From NCBI RefSeq assembly GCF_003201875.1, contig NZ_QJKD01000001.1:704079-768078 (forward strand): 64,000 nt of DNA, in the 5' to 3' direction. The DNA is from Hungatella effluvii. Lineage in GTDB: Bacteria; Bacillota; Clostridia; Lachnospirales; Lachnospiraceae. The notes beneath the pieces were generated by a model, which was not told where the DNA came from, ran no database searches, and saw only the letters and a program-made list of their open reading frames with translations. Within the stretch, counting starts at the first letter, position 1; each line of letters begins with the position of its first letter. The translations under genes and the position numbers were made by a program. This document shows positions 15,853 to 24,164 of the stretch, piece after piece.

Positions 15853-16554
15853 TTACTGGGCGCGGAAATAGTAACCGACGCCCCATTTCGTATGAACATA
15901 TTTGGGATCGCTGGGGCTTGGCTCGATCTTCTCACGGAGACGCCTTACATGGACGTCCACGGTTCTGACATCGCCGGAATCCATGGCCTTGTTACCCCAC
16001 ACGTACGTAAGCAGCTGTTCCCGGCTGTAGACCTTGTTCGGATTACAGGCCAGAAGCTCCAGCAGATCGAACTCCTTGGCTGTTAAATTAATCTCTTTTT
16101 CACCAATAAAGACGCGGCGGCTGTCGCGGTCCAGCTTTAAATCACCGGAAGTCACCACATTGGACTCGGCCCGGCTTTCCCGTCTGCTTTTCTTCGTATT
16201 TCTCCGCATAATCGCCTTGATTCTGGCCTTTACCTCCAAAATATTAAACGGTTTCGTTATATAGTCATCGGCGCCGTACTCCAGCCCCAGAATCTTATCC
16301 ATGTCGTTGCCCTTTGCCGTCAGCATAATGATCGGCATCTCGGAGAACTCCCGGATGGCCTGGCAGACCTCATAACCGTCAAACTTCGGCAGCATCACAT
16401 CGAGGAGCACCACATCATACTCCTTCTGCTTCGCTAAATTAATGGCTTCCTCTCCGTCATAGGCGCAGTCCACTTCCATGTTGTCCTGCTCCAGACTGAA
16501 CCGGATTCCCTTCACAATCAGTTTCTCATCATCCACTACTAAAATACGTGCCAT
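15853..16554 (-). CDS. WalR/VicR-like OmpR-family response regulator
   Basis: 233 residues. Receiver: VVDDEKLIVKG, phospho-Asp in VVLLDVMLPK, MLTAKG and ITKPF. The DNA-binding winged helix has INLTAKEFDLLELL, YSREQLLTYVWG and VHVRRLREKIE...YVHTKWGVGYYF. The full-length match is to the WalR/YycF group. No histidine kinase gene follows; a GNAT does, so the cognate kinase must lie elsewhere or the regulator is an orphan. It is 20 bp downstream of comEA. GAGGTGTG precedes the ATG. Confidence 0.93.
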   Translation of the reverse strand: MARILVVDDEKLIVKGIRFSLEQDNMEVDCAYDGEEAINLAKQKEYDVVLLDVMLPKFDGYEVCQAIREFSEMPIIMLTAKGNDMDKILGLEYGADDYITKPFNILEVKARIKAIMRRNTKKSRRESRAESNVVTSGDLKLDRDSRRVFIGEKEINLTAKEFDLLELLACNPNKVYSREQLLTYVWGNKAMDSGDVRTVDVHVRRLREKIEPSPSDPKYVHTKWGVGYYFRAQ

Positions 16555-16574
16555 GTCACACCTCTATCTTCCAC

Positions 16575-17321
16575 TCACACTGTTATGTCATCTTTGATCT
16601 TTTCAAATGCCGCATCCTTGATACCGGATATCTTCTTGATATCCTCAATCTTCTGAAACCCGCCATGGCTCTCCCGGTAAGCGATGATATCGTCGGCCTT
16701 TGCTTCTCCGATCCCCTTTAAGGTCATCAGCTCTTCCCTGGTGGCCGTGTTCAAATTCACTTTCACTTTTTCATTTGCCGTACTGCCGCCCGCGGTCTTC
16801 CCCTCCGGCATGATCACACCGGCGCCTGCGCTGCCCGCACCATGATTCCCGCCTTCGGAATCAATCCCGTAGCGTTCCGCCCCATCGAGCGATTCGCCAT
16901 CCGGAACCACGATCTTCATGCCGTCGCTGACAACCTGAGCCATATTCAGATACTGCGCCGCCGCACGCTCCGTGAATCCGCCTGCGCGCTCCACAACCTG
17001 GAAAATCCTGCTTCCCTCTTCCATCTCATAAACCCCCGGAAGCACAACTTCCCCGCAGATATGTACGTAACAGACAGAAACCGCCGTCTCTTCTGAAACC
17101 GGGATCTCCGTCTCTTCTGATTCCTTCGCGTTCCCATAAGGATCAGAATCCCCCGTCGCATCTTCCGCCTGACTCGTCCCCGCATCACCCGGGGCATTCA
17201 TAACCGGCAGTTCCCCGGATTCCCATCCGTCCTGCATTCCATCACAACTGTAGCATACGCCTGCAGCCAACACGCATATGAGTATTACAGCCATTTTTAC
17301 TGCCTGATATCTATATTTCAT
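16575..17321 (-). CDS. comEA: ComEA-like DNA-binding competence protein
   Basis: 248 residues. An N-terminal hydrophobic anchor (AVILICVLAAGVCYSC) is followed by an acidic linker and an SLBB domain (VHICGEVVLPGVYEMEEGSRIFQVVERAGGF). The C-terminus is a ComEA helix-hairpin-helix pair: VNLNTATREELMTLKGIGEAKADDIIAYR ... FQKIEDIKKISGIKDAAFEKIKD, which binds double-stranded DNA without sequence specificity at the cell surface. GGAGGG precedes the ATG. comEC is not in the window. Confidence 0.92.
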   Translation of the reverse strand: MKYRYQAVKMAVILICVLAAGVCYSCDGMQDGWESGELPVMNAPGDAGTSQAEDATGDSDPYGNAKESEETEIPVSEETAVSVCYVHICGEVVLPGVYEMEEGSRIFQVVERAGGFTERAAAQYLNMAQVVSDGMKIVVPDGESLDGAERYGIDSEGGNHGAGSAGAGVIMPEGKTAGGSTANEKVKVNLNTATREELMTLKGIGEAKADDIIAYRESHGGFQKIEDIKKISGIKDAAFEKIKDDITV

Positions 17322-17431
17322 GATATCCCTCCTCTTTTCTCAGGGAAAGGATACCATCTTCAGCCTATGTTACTATTCTACAAAAAGATACCAGTAAATA
17401 CAAGCACTATTTCCACTTTATCTGCGGCAAA

Positions 17432-17720
17432 GTAACAGTTCACTCCCCACCAGGGGCACCGCAGTCCGGTTCGGCCGGGCAGGCTTCCTCAGCCTTTCCA
17501 GTTCCAGTTTCGGGCATAAGAAGTTCTAAACGTGCAGAATTTTTCTAAAAACCAGGAGAAATTCCCAAACTCGCTGCGCTCAGACAAGTGGGAATTTCAC
17601 CTGAACGAAAAATTTTGCGCGTTAAGAACTTCTAATACCCTGCAAAGTCACTGGAAAGGCTGAGGAAGCCTGCCCGGCCGAACCGGACTGCGGTGCCCCT
17701 GGTGGGGAGTGAACTGTTAC
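17432..17720. mobile_element. Giant-hairpin mobile element, copy B
   Basis: 289 bp with the core reversed relative to the other copies. The arms are a perfect 71-bp inverted repeat beginning GTAACAGTTCAC on both ends. An exact 8-bp direct repeat GCGGCAAA flanks it at 17424-17431 and 17721-17728, so this is a recent or well preserved insertion. It is the same subtype as copy D: the arms differ only at paired positions (17468/17684 G-C here, A-T in D; 17485/17667 T-A here, G-C in D). It lies between the small transporter gene and comEA, both on minus. Confidence 0.9.
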
Positions 17721-17743
17721 GCGGCAAAGCCAGTACCCAGTCG

Positions 17744-17832
17744 AAAAAACGTCGGTCATCCGGAGGCACAGGCTGGAACGGGATCTCCATGTTCCCCGCT
17801 CCGCCCCTGACTTCGGATACCCAACGTTTTTT
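17744..17832 (-). terminator. Long hairpin terminator after the DMT transporter
   Basis: AAAAAACGT at 17744-17752 pairs with ACGTTTTTT at 17824-17832, and the inner ~30 bp on each side continue to pair imperfectly (ATCCG, CGGG blocks). On the minus strand it ends in a six-T run, 12 bp after the transporter stop. Confidence 0.65.
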
Positions 17833-17843
17833 GCATGTTCCTT

Positions 17844-18269
17844 CTAATTAAATATGATGATACCAATCACCGCGACAACAGCTCCAAGCAGTTTCTTCCA
17901 TTCAAATCCGACCTTTTCCACTCCGAAAAGACCGAACAGTTCGATTCCGTATGCCACGATAATCTGAGAAATGACGATGATGAGAGCCGCCTTCGCAGGT
18001 CCCAGCGAGCCCATACTGCGCACTACGGTATATGTGATAAAGGCGCCGATAATTCCGCCCAGAAGCATGTACTTCGGTTCCACCTGCAGGATTCCCGAAA
18101 TATTTTCTCTCCCTGAAAAATACCAGATGACAATACAGGTGATAAACGCTGTCAGCTGCACCCACCCGGCTGACACCCAGATGCTTGTCTGCTTCGTGAC
18201 CCCTGTATTTAAAACTCCCTGGATGCTCATCAGCGCTCCTGAAATCAATGCTATGATAAAGCCTGTCAT
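17844..18269 (-). CDS. DMT-superfamily transporter, YdcZ/DUF606 type
   Basis: 141 residues from the ATG at 18269, which has GGAGG 7 nt upstream. A longer frame to 18317 has no good site. Five hydrophobic spans are visible, beginning MTGFIIALISGALMSIQGVLNTG, the usual DUF606 opening, with a Q-G-V-L-N motif in helix 1 and KAALIIVISQIIVAYGIELFG later. Such half-size proteins act as dimers in the inner membrane. The substrate is unknown. Copy B of the mobile hairpin lies downstream. Confidence 0.85.
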   Translation of the reverse strand: MTGFIIALISGALMSIQGVLNTGVTKQTSIWVSAGWVQLTAFITCIVIWYFSGRENISGILQVEPKYMLLGGIIGAFITYTVVRSMGSLGPAKAALIIVISQIIVAYGIELFGLFGVEKVGFEWKKLLGAVVAVIGIIIFN

Positions 18270-18343
18270 AGAATAACCTCCAAATCTGTCATGCATTTCT
18301 AATCTTTCCTTTATCATGCGCAGAATTGGAACTTCTATTCATA

Positions 18344-20281
18344 CTATACCATTGTATCATCCTTTAAAAGATCCATTAAATTTCCCTTACAGATTTTCAT
18401 GGCTCCAACCGTATAGGCCAGCCCGACAAAAAACATAACGAATGCAGTAAACATTAAGACAGGAACAACCGGAGCTTTCTTAAGATAGTCTGTCAGAGAG
18501 ATTCCGCTGGCATTCACAGCCATCATTACCAGAGGAATATTGACCAGAAGGCTGAAGAGCAGCGGATTCAATGTTATAATAAGCGATTCTGTCAGCAGTA
18601 TTTTTTTCACGCCGCGATAGGAGAGACCGACTGACATATATCTTGCAAACTCCTTTTTTCTCTGGTATATCTGCCCCAGCGCAACGGAAAATACATTGGA
18701 TAAACCAATACTGGAAAACAGAACTGCCAGAAATCCCATAAAAAGCCGCAGGCCATCTCGTTTGATACGTTCCGTGCGTTCTTCCTCCAGACGGCTGTCC
18801 AGCGTATAATGCGTTTTTCCGGTAAGCAGTGTCCGGATATCGGAAAGTACTTCGTCATGCTTCTGCTCCGATACGGTTTTTATGTTGAAATACACGGACC
18901 GGGCAGGAAATTGTTTTTTCAACTTTTCATAGTCGTGTTCCGATATCACCAGCGTTAATGCATACTGCTGCAGCTGCTCCTTCCAGTCCGGAAGTGTCTC
19001 TGTAAACAAAGCGATGGTCACAGGAATCCCGCTGTTTTCCCCTGAACCATCCTTCAGTTCCAGTGTGACCGGGTGATCCTCCTTTAGAAATGGTATATAT
19101 GTTTTATTCCTCCAGCCGCTGTTTACGCTGTCCCAGATTAAATTAACCGCTACTGCCTGCTGCTGTGCCAATGCCGGGTCCGCCGTATTGCCGTAATATT
19201 CTGCAAAGCTTTCATGATCCAGCACATAGACCGGTATGTCTACCAGATAATTGCCGTCGTCACTCTTTATAATCTGGTCATTGAGATTCCCGATCCCTGT
19301 CTCCTTTAGTTGACTGCTGAATAATTCCTCTGGAAGAGCTGCCTGTGCCTTAAACCTCCGGTAGGTCAGACAGCTTTTTACTCCTTCTATTTTTGTAATT
19401 TCATCGGTAAGACCGCTGTCAGCCCCCTCCCTCTCGTCGATGCTTAACAGAAAATCCCATTTGTCGCGGTACTGATTAAAATACGTATCCTCTGTAAATA
19501 TTCCGGATATCGTCTCAAGATTTAAGAAACTGATAAAGGCAAAAAAAGAAAGACCAAGAGACAGCGTTGTCGTGCGAAATGCCTTCCTTCTCGCATAAAT
19601 GGATTTTCTCGCCAGTTCGCCGCAGCAGCCAAATAATGCCGAGAAAATCCGGAACTGACGCATTCGCTCCACTGGTGCTTCTGTACCGTATTGTATTGCC
19701 TCCAGCGGTGATATCAGGCTCAGCTTCCTGGCGGGAATCCACGCGGAAAGCCTTACAGTAAGATAAGAAAATACAATGGCTCCTGCCGAAAGAGCAGGCC
19801 GGTACCGAAACCATAAGTCATATTCTCTAAAACTGTCTCCTATTACATAAAAAAACTTCCATACCCCATAACTGAGCCCGACACCGGCCAGGGTTCCCAC
19901 CGCCAGCGGAACCAGTGACAGTACCACGGCTTCACTAACCAGCACCGATTTAATCTGTGCCGGCGTCGCGCCTACGCTCTGCAGGATGCCCAACTGATGC
20001 ATCCTGGCATTCATCGTGACTTCAAATGCATTATGAAGCATCAGAATCAAAGAGGTGCTCGCTATAATCAAAATAAACAAATACGCAACAATCAGCGGAG
20101 TAACCGCCTCATCTACCGATCCTGTCTGCAGAAAAAGCTGGTATTTCTGATCCATCCACAGGTTATAAAAGAATACGCTGAGAAACGAGAGCAGCATGGA
20201 AGCGAGGAGTGCGGACGCCATGATAAAAATACCGGCTGCCTTATTATGCTTCATATAATGGACCGAATATATTCTCCACAT
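18344..20281 (-). CDS. FtsX-type ABC permease, BceB/VraG-like
   Basis: 645 residues. N-terminal FtsX-like block of four spans (~15-245), a soluble extracellular domain of ~240 residues (~280-505), and a second membrane block (~515-630). The helices around MHQLGILQSVGATPAQIKSVL and KEFARYMSVGLSYRGVKKIL are the two repeated FtsX motifs. This is the architecture of peptide-antibiotic sensing and resistance permeases. It lies 12 bp downstream of its ATPase gene, which is preceded by kinase and regulator genes, a complete Bce-type module. Confidence 0.92.
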   Translation of the reverse strand: MWRIYSVHYMKHNKAAGIFIMASALLASMLLSFLSVFFYNLWMDQKYQLFLQTGSVDEAVTPLIVAYLFILIIASTSLILMLHNAFEVTMNARMHQLGILQSVGATPAQIKSVLVSEAVVLSLVPLAVGTLAGVGLSYGVWKFFYVIGDSFREYDLWFRYRPALSAGAIVFSYLTVRLSAWIPARKLSLISPLEAIQYGTEAPVERMRQFRIFSALFGCCGELARKSIYARRKAFRTTTLSLGLSFFAFISFLNLETISGIFTEDTYFNQYRDKWDFLLSIDEREGADSGLTDEITKIEGVKSCLTYRRFKAQAALPEELFSSQLKETGIGNLNDQIIKSDDGNYLVDIPVYVLDHESFAEYYGNTADPALAQQQAVAVNLIWDSVNSGWRNKTYIPFLKEDHPVTLELKDGSGENSGIPVTIALFTETLPDWKEQLQQYALTLVISEHDYEKLKKQFPARSVYFNIKTVSEQKHDEVLSDIRTLLTGKTHYTLDSRLEEERTERIKRDGLRLFMGFLAVLFSSIGLSNVFSVALGQIYQRKKEFARYMSVGLSYRGVKKILLTESLIITLNPLLFSLLVNIPLVMMAVNASGISLTDYLKKAPVVPVLMFTAFVMFFVGLAYTVGAMKICKGNLMDLLKDDTMV

Positions 20282-20292
20282 ACCATACCTCC

Positions 20293-20973
20293 TTACCGGA
20301 TTTTCTCATCCGAAGCAATTTTCCCGTCTTCCAGGCGGATCAGCCTGTCCGCCTGCAAAGCGATATTCTCATCGTGGGTAATGAGAATCAGCGTCTGTCC
20401 ATACTTCCGGTTGGAATGCTTCAGCAGTTCCGTAATCTCCTGGCTGTTTTTGCTGTCCAGATTCCCAGTAGGCTCGTCTGCCAGTACCAGCGCGGGAGCA
20501 TTAATTAAGGCGCGTCCAATGGACACCCGCTGCTGCTGGCCTCCGGAAAGCTGCCTGGGCAGATGGTTTTTTCTGTCCTCCAGCCCCAGAACCTCAAGCA
20601 ACTCCTCAAGCCTCTCCTCATTCACCTTCTGCCCGTCCAGTTTCAGCGGGAGCACCATATTTTCCACAACATTAAGGACAGGGATCAAGTTGTAAAACTG
20701 GTAAATCAGCCCTACCTGTCTGCGCCTGAATATAGCCAGTTCTTCCTGGTTCTTTGTATAAACTGATTTTCCGTCAACGTAAATTTCTCCGGATGAGGGC
20801 CGGTCTACACCGCCAATTAAATGAAGAAGCGTGGATTTCCCAGAACCCGATTGTCCAACTATAGCGACAAATTCCCCTTTCTGCACAGATAAGGACAGGT
20901 TCTGCAAAGCATCTACCCGGCTCTCGTCTTTCCCATACACCTTGCATAGCTTCTCTATTCTTAAAATCTCCAT
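20293..20973 (-). CDS. ABC transporter ATP-binding protein, BceA-like
   Basis: 226 residues from the ATG at 20973 (GGAGG upstream). The frame is open to 21180 but that would overlap the kinase. Walker A GQSGSGKST, Q-loop in LIYQFYNL, signature LSGGQQQR, Walker B LVLADEPTGNLD and the H-loop ITHDE are all present. It powers the FtsX-type permease encoded next. Confidence 0.96.
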   Translation of the reverse strand: MEILRIEKLCKVYGKDESRVDALQNLSLSVQKGEFVAIVGQSGSGKSTLLHLIGGVDRPSSGEIYVDGKSVYTKNQEELAIFRRRQVGLIYQFYNLIPVLNVVENMVLPLKLDGQKVNEERLEELLEVLGLEDRKNHLPRQLSGGQQQRVSIGRALINAPALVLADEPTGNLDSKNSQEITELLKHSNRKYGQTLILITHDENIALQADRLIRLEDGKIASDEKIR

Positions 20974-21088
20974 AGCGTTCCTCCTTACTTTTTCCGATAG
21001 TATACCATGAACCCGGTGACGCGTCCGTGACTGTTTCATTACAATTTTGTCACTGAATGAATCTCCCGGCAATCGAAAAGGGAGCTGT

Positions 21089-22096
21089 TCAGACAGCCCC
21101 CTTATAGAAACGAATTGTAAATTTAGCTCCGCCCTCCCTGCGGTTTTCCACCTGAATCGTGCCGTTCTGCCGATGAACAATCATACGTGAAAGTGCAAGC
21201 CCGATTCCGACATGATCCGTTCCGGAATCTTTTCCCCTGTAGAAACGCTCAAAAAGATGGGGAATATCCTCCAAAGCAATGCCTGGTCCTGAATCAGCAA
21301 TCACAAGTTCCGTATAGACTGGATTTTCGTCTCCATAGATTTCCAGCTTTCCCTTCTCAGGCATGTGCTCCACACAGTTCTTGATCACGTTTCCTACCGC
21401 TTCTGCGGACCAGTATAAGTCCCCTGTAAATCCTGTGTTCTCCTTTATGGACACTTTGCACGTAATCTCTTTTAAATCTATCAGGATATCCACCGGACTT
21501 AATGCTTTTTCCACCACCTCTGCGGCGAAAATCCGTTCACTCTGAACAACAGCCGTTCCTGACTCCAGCCTGGCCATTTTTAACAGAGAAGCGACCAGCC
21601 ACTCCGTCCGTGACAGCAGCCCAATGACTTCCCCGACGTATTTCCGTCTCTCCTCCGAAGTCAGTTCTTCCCGCTGCAGCCTTGGTACAATCATGCGCAT
21701 CGAAGTCAGAGGAGTCCTGATTTGATGTGAAATATCCGCCAGGGAATCGCTCAAATATCTGGCCTCCTGCTCCAGAGCATCCGCCTGCTCCTTCAACCGC
21801 AGGGTCACCTTATAGATTTCACTTGTCAGGAGGGCCAGTTCTCCCTCCTTATCCGGAATCAGATCCATACGGTAATCACCATGCAGAATACGGTCCAGCT
21901 GGTAATTTAACTCCGAAACAGTATCGTATCTCTTTTTTGTAAATGCCAGGTACCTTACAGCGCAGACCATACTTACGAAAAGAACATACACTGCAAAGAC
22001 TGGGTGAAACAATGCAGCTCCCGCCGCCGCAGCCAGCGTAAAAAAGAACTGGAAACGAAAAACTTCTTTTACCTCCGGATTTCTCAGCAGTCCCAT
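21089..22096 (-). CDS. Histidine kinase of the Bce-type module
   Basis: 335 residues. Two N-terminal spans with almost no extracytoplasmic loop (~15-50), then a HAMP-like segment, HisKA with ADISHQIRTPLTSMRM, and a catalytic domain with N box (NVIKNCVEHMPEKG), G1 (DSGPGIALED), F box (LFERFYRGKDS) and GIGLALSRMIV. Short-loop kinases of this kind are thought to sense through the partner ABC permease. It starts 1 bp after the regulator's stop. Confidence 0.94.
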   Translation of the reverse strand: MGLLRNPEVKEVFRFQFFFTLAAAAGAALFHPVFAVYVLFVSMVCAVRYLAFTKKRYDTVSELNYQLDRILHGDYRMDLIPDKEGELALLTSEIYKVTLRLKEQADALEQEARYLSDSLADISHQIRTPLTSMRMIVPRLQREELTSEERRKYVGEVIGLLSRTEWLVASLLKMARLESGTAVVQSERIFAAEVVEKALSPVDILIDLKEITCKVSIKENTGFTGDLYWSAEAVGNVIKNCVEHMPEKGKLEIYGDENPVYTELVIADSGPGIALEDIPHLFERFYRGKDSGTDHVGIGLALSRMIVHRQNGTIQVENRREGGAKFTIRFYKGAV

Positions 22097-22097
22097 A

Positions 22098-22769
22098 TCA
22101 GTCTCCCAACCTGTAGCCCAGCCCGCGAACCGTCTTTATGATAGCCGGATTTGATGCATCCGTCTCTATCTTATCACGAAGCCGTTTGATATTAACGGTC
22201 AGTGTATTATCATTCACATAATCCCCGGCAATGTCCCATAGTTCCTCAAGCAGCCGCCCCCGCGACAGCACCTGGCCGGGATGGTTTAAAAAGACCAGCA
22301 GCAGCCGGTATTCCAAAGCAGAAAGCAGAATGTCCTTTCCACTTTTACTGACAGAAGCTTTTACCGCATCCACTCGCAAATCTGATATTTGAAATACCGC
22401 CGGGCTCTTCCCATACCTTCTAAGAGCATTTTTAATCCTCGAGACCAGCTCCAGCGGCTTAAATGGCTTGGACACATAATCATCCGCCCCTAAATCAAAC
22501 CCAGTCACGATACTCGCTTCATCACCCATAGCTGTCAGAAAAATTACGGGAATATCCCCTTTTCGTTTTATCACATTACAGAGAGAATATCCATTTCCAT
22601 CCGGCAGTGCAACATCCAGCAATACCAGATCAAAAGTTTCCCTTTCGATCGCCTCCAGCGCGGCCTTCCGTCCAGACGCAGAAAAAGATGCAAATCCCTC
22701 TTCACTCAACAGGATGATCAGATTTTTTACAATCTCAGTATCATCTTCCACAATTAGAATTCTGCTCAT
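22098..22769 (-). CDS. OmpR-family response regulator of the Bce-type module
   Basis: 223 residues from the ATG at 22769 (GGAGTGGAGG upstream; the longer frame to 22856 overlaps the thiT promoter). Receiver: VEDDTEI, phospho-Asp in VLLDVALPDG, FLTAMG and SKPFKPLE. The winged helix ends TVRGLGYRLGD. It heads the regulator-kinase-ATPase-permease operon and should activate it in response to a cell-envelope-acting peptide. Confidence 0.93.
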   Translation of the reverse strand: MSRILIVEDDTEIVKNLIILLSEEGFASFSASGRKAALEAIERETFDLVLLDVALPDGNGYSLCNVIKRKGDIPVIFLTAMGDEASIVTGFDLGADDYVSKPFKPLELVSRIKNALRRYGKSPAVFQISDLRVDAVKASVSKSGKDILLSALEYRLLLVFLNHPGQVLSRGRLLEELWDIAGDYVNDNTLTVNIKRLRDKIETDASNPAIIKTVRGLGYRLGD

Positions 22770-22849
22770 TTCCTCCACTCCCTCTGTCAAATTTTTATGC
22801 TCCTGTCTATTGTACCATGGAGGGGAGGATTTGTCCCCTTTCATTCTGC

Positions 22850-22878
22850 TTGACACTTTACGTATTTTGCGATATACT
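22850..22878 (+). promoter_or_regulatory. Promoter of the thiT transcript
   Basis: TTGACA at 22850-22855 and TATACT at 22873-22878 with a 17-bp spacer. Transcription would start near 22885, just ahead of the riboswitch. Confidence 0.8.
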
Positions 22879-22907
22879 CACACACGTAAAAATAAAACAG
22901 AAAAAGA

Positions 22908-23002
22908 CACGCTAGGGGAGCCAATTGGCTGAGAATGGAATTTTTTACATGACCCTCACTACTTGAACCGGACAATGCCGGCGTAAGGAAGCAGTATGAT
23001 CC
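22908..23002 (+). promoter_or_regulatory. TPP (THI-box) riboswitch
   Basis: The aptamer signatures are in order: GGGGAGCC, GGCTGAGA (22927-22934), ACCC, then TTGAACCGG and AATGCCGGCGTAAGGAAGC. It binds thiamine pyrophosphate. Downstream, CCTCC (about 23022) can pair with the ribosome site AAAGGAGG (23041-23048), followed by a run of seven T, so ligand binding could both hide the start site and end transcription. Confidence 0.95.
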
Positions 23003-23020
23003 ATACTTCATCAAAAGTAG

Positions 23021-23055
23021 TCCCCTCCTGTGTGTAAACAAAGGAGGATTTTTTT
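23021..23055 (+). terminator. thiT: Expression-platform hairpin sequestering the thiT ribosome site
   Basis: CCTCCT pairs with AGGAGG around a loop of ~14 nt and is followed by seven T immediately before the ATG. Since the ribosome site is in the stem, this can work as a translational sequestor, a terminator, or both. Confidence 0.7.
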
Positions 23056-23727
23056 ATGTCATTTTTCTTAACCTACGCGGCGGACAGCGAAGAGTATTTA
23101 CTGAAGCCCGCCGGCTATGGCCTGCTCATCATTTTGCTGGCCGCACTGTTATTTGTCATCTATAAGCTGGGGAAAGTATCCCTTAAGACGCAGAAGATGC
23201 AGACGAAACAGCTTGTTACCTGTTCCGCAGCCATGGCTCTCGCAGTCGTGACTTCCTACATCAAGGTGGCGTCCCTGCCCTTCGGCGGCTCCATCACCTT
23301 ATTTTCCATGATGTTTATCTGCCTGATCGGTTACATCTACGGAGCAAAAACCGGCCTGATCACCGGAATGGCCTACGGAATCCTGCAGTTTCTCATCGAA
23401 CCGTATATCTTCGCTCCGCTTCAGGTGCTTCTCGACTACCCGATGGCCTTCGCCGGACTGGGACTGGCCGGGCTTTTCAGTTCGAAAAAGCATGGTCTGA
23501 TCATTGGTTATCTCTTCGGTATCTTCAGCCGTTATATCTGCCATGTGCTCTCCGGCTACATATTCTTTGCCGCTTATGCACCGGAAGGTATGAACCCATT
23601 TTTATACACGCTGGGATATAATGCCACCTACATCGTACCGGAAGCAATCGCAACCGTTGTTATTCTCAGCCTGCCGCCAGTGGCAAAGGCAATTGCGCAG
23701 GTGAAAAAGCAGGCGATCAGTTCTTAA
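23056..23727 (+). CDS. thiT: Energy-coupled thiamine transporter S component ThiT
   Basis: 223 residues. An extra N-terminal span (~18-42) precedes the typical ThiT core starting LVTCSAAMALAVVTSYIKVASLPFGG, with LFSMMFICLIGYIYGAKTG, an FLIEPY block and the conserved LDYPMAFAGLGLAG and AAYAPEG segments that line the thiamine pocket. It works with shared ECF A/A'/T subunits encoded elsewhere. The TPP riboswitch upstream confirms the substrate. Confidence 0.96.
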   Translation: MSFFLTYAADSEEYLLKPAGYGLLIILLAALLFVIYKLGKVSLKTQKMQTKQLVTCSAAMALAVVTSYIKVASLPFGGSITLFSMMFICLIGYIYGAKTGLITGMAYGILQFLIEPYIFAPLQVLLDYPMAFAGLGLAGLFSSKKHGLIIGYLFGIFSRYICHVLSGYIFFAAYAPEGMNPFLYTLGYNATYIVPEAIATVVILSLPPVAKAIAQVKKQAISS

Positions 23728-23748
23728 ACCGGTTCTATTCATATTATA

Positions 23749-23798
23749 AAAAGAAGGTAAGGGCTGCGCCGTGTGGCGCAGCCCTCTTACCTTCTTTT
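23749..23798. terminator. Bidirectional terminator after thiT
   Basis: A ~20-bp stem (AAGAAGGTAAGGGCTGCGCC against its complement with one unpaired T) with a 4-nt loop, A-rich before and T-rich after. It serves thiT and the minus-strand small gene ending at 23810. Confidence 0.88.
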
Positions 23799-23809
23799 AT
23801 CTTGTCTTA

Positions 23810-24070
23810 CTATGCTAATTGCTGCAGCTTCTCACTATGTTTCGAAATCACCTTCTTCATGATTTCTACATCAGCCTCCAGAGCTGATATTTTTGCCGCT
23901 TCACGTTCATAACGCTTAGCCGCAGGAACATAGTTTTCTGCCAACAGCCTTAGCTGTGGTTTAATATCATTCTCTATGTCAAGTTTAATATTCTGAATGT
24001 CATTTTGTAGTGGCTCAAGCTTTGCATCGAGTAATCCCGATATCGCAAGCAGTAATTCATTATCTACCAT
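23810..24070 (-). CDS. Small coiled-coil protein
   Basis: 86 residues, beginning MVDNELLLAISGLLDAKLEP, with heptad-like hydrophobic spacing through LQNDIQNIKLDIENDI and ISALEADVEIMKKVISKHSEKL. No signal, no membrane span. Similar short proteins are frequent in Lachnospiraceae genomes with no known role; some resemble phage-derived coiled coils. A ribosome-site-like AGGATAGGGTGATTTT lies upstream. Confidence 0.6.
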   Translation of the reverse strand: MVDNELLLAISGLLDAKLEPLQNDIQNIKLDIENDIKPQLRLLAENYVPAAKRYEREAAKISALEADVEIMKKVISKHSEKLQQLA

Positions 24071-24164
24071 AAAATCACCCTATCCTTTTTTGGCTGCCCG
24101 ATATGCTATGGAGAAATTATAACATTTCAGCAAGCTTGCTGCAAGGTCATTTTATATTTTTCAT

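Noticed and set aside
17432..17720. Reading the long inverted repeats as ordinary terminators or as CRISPR
   Set aside because: They lack U-tracts, are far longer than terminators, have a conserved core and 8-bp direct flanks; there is no repeat-spacer periodicity.
23810..24070. Small coiled-coil gene as a phage remnant or toxin
   Set aside because: No phage, integrase or toxin-antitoxin neighbour is present; only coiled-coil spacing is visible.
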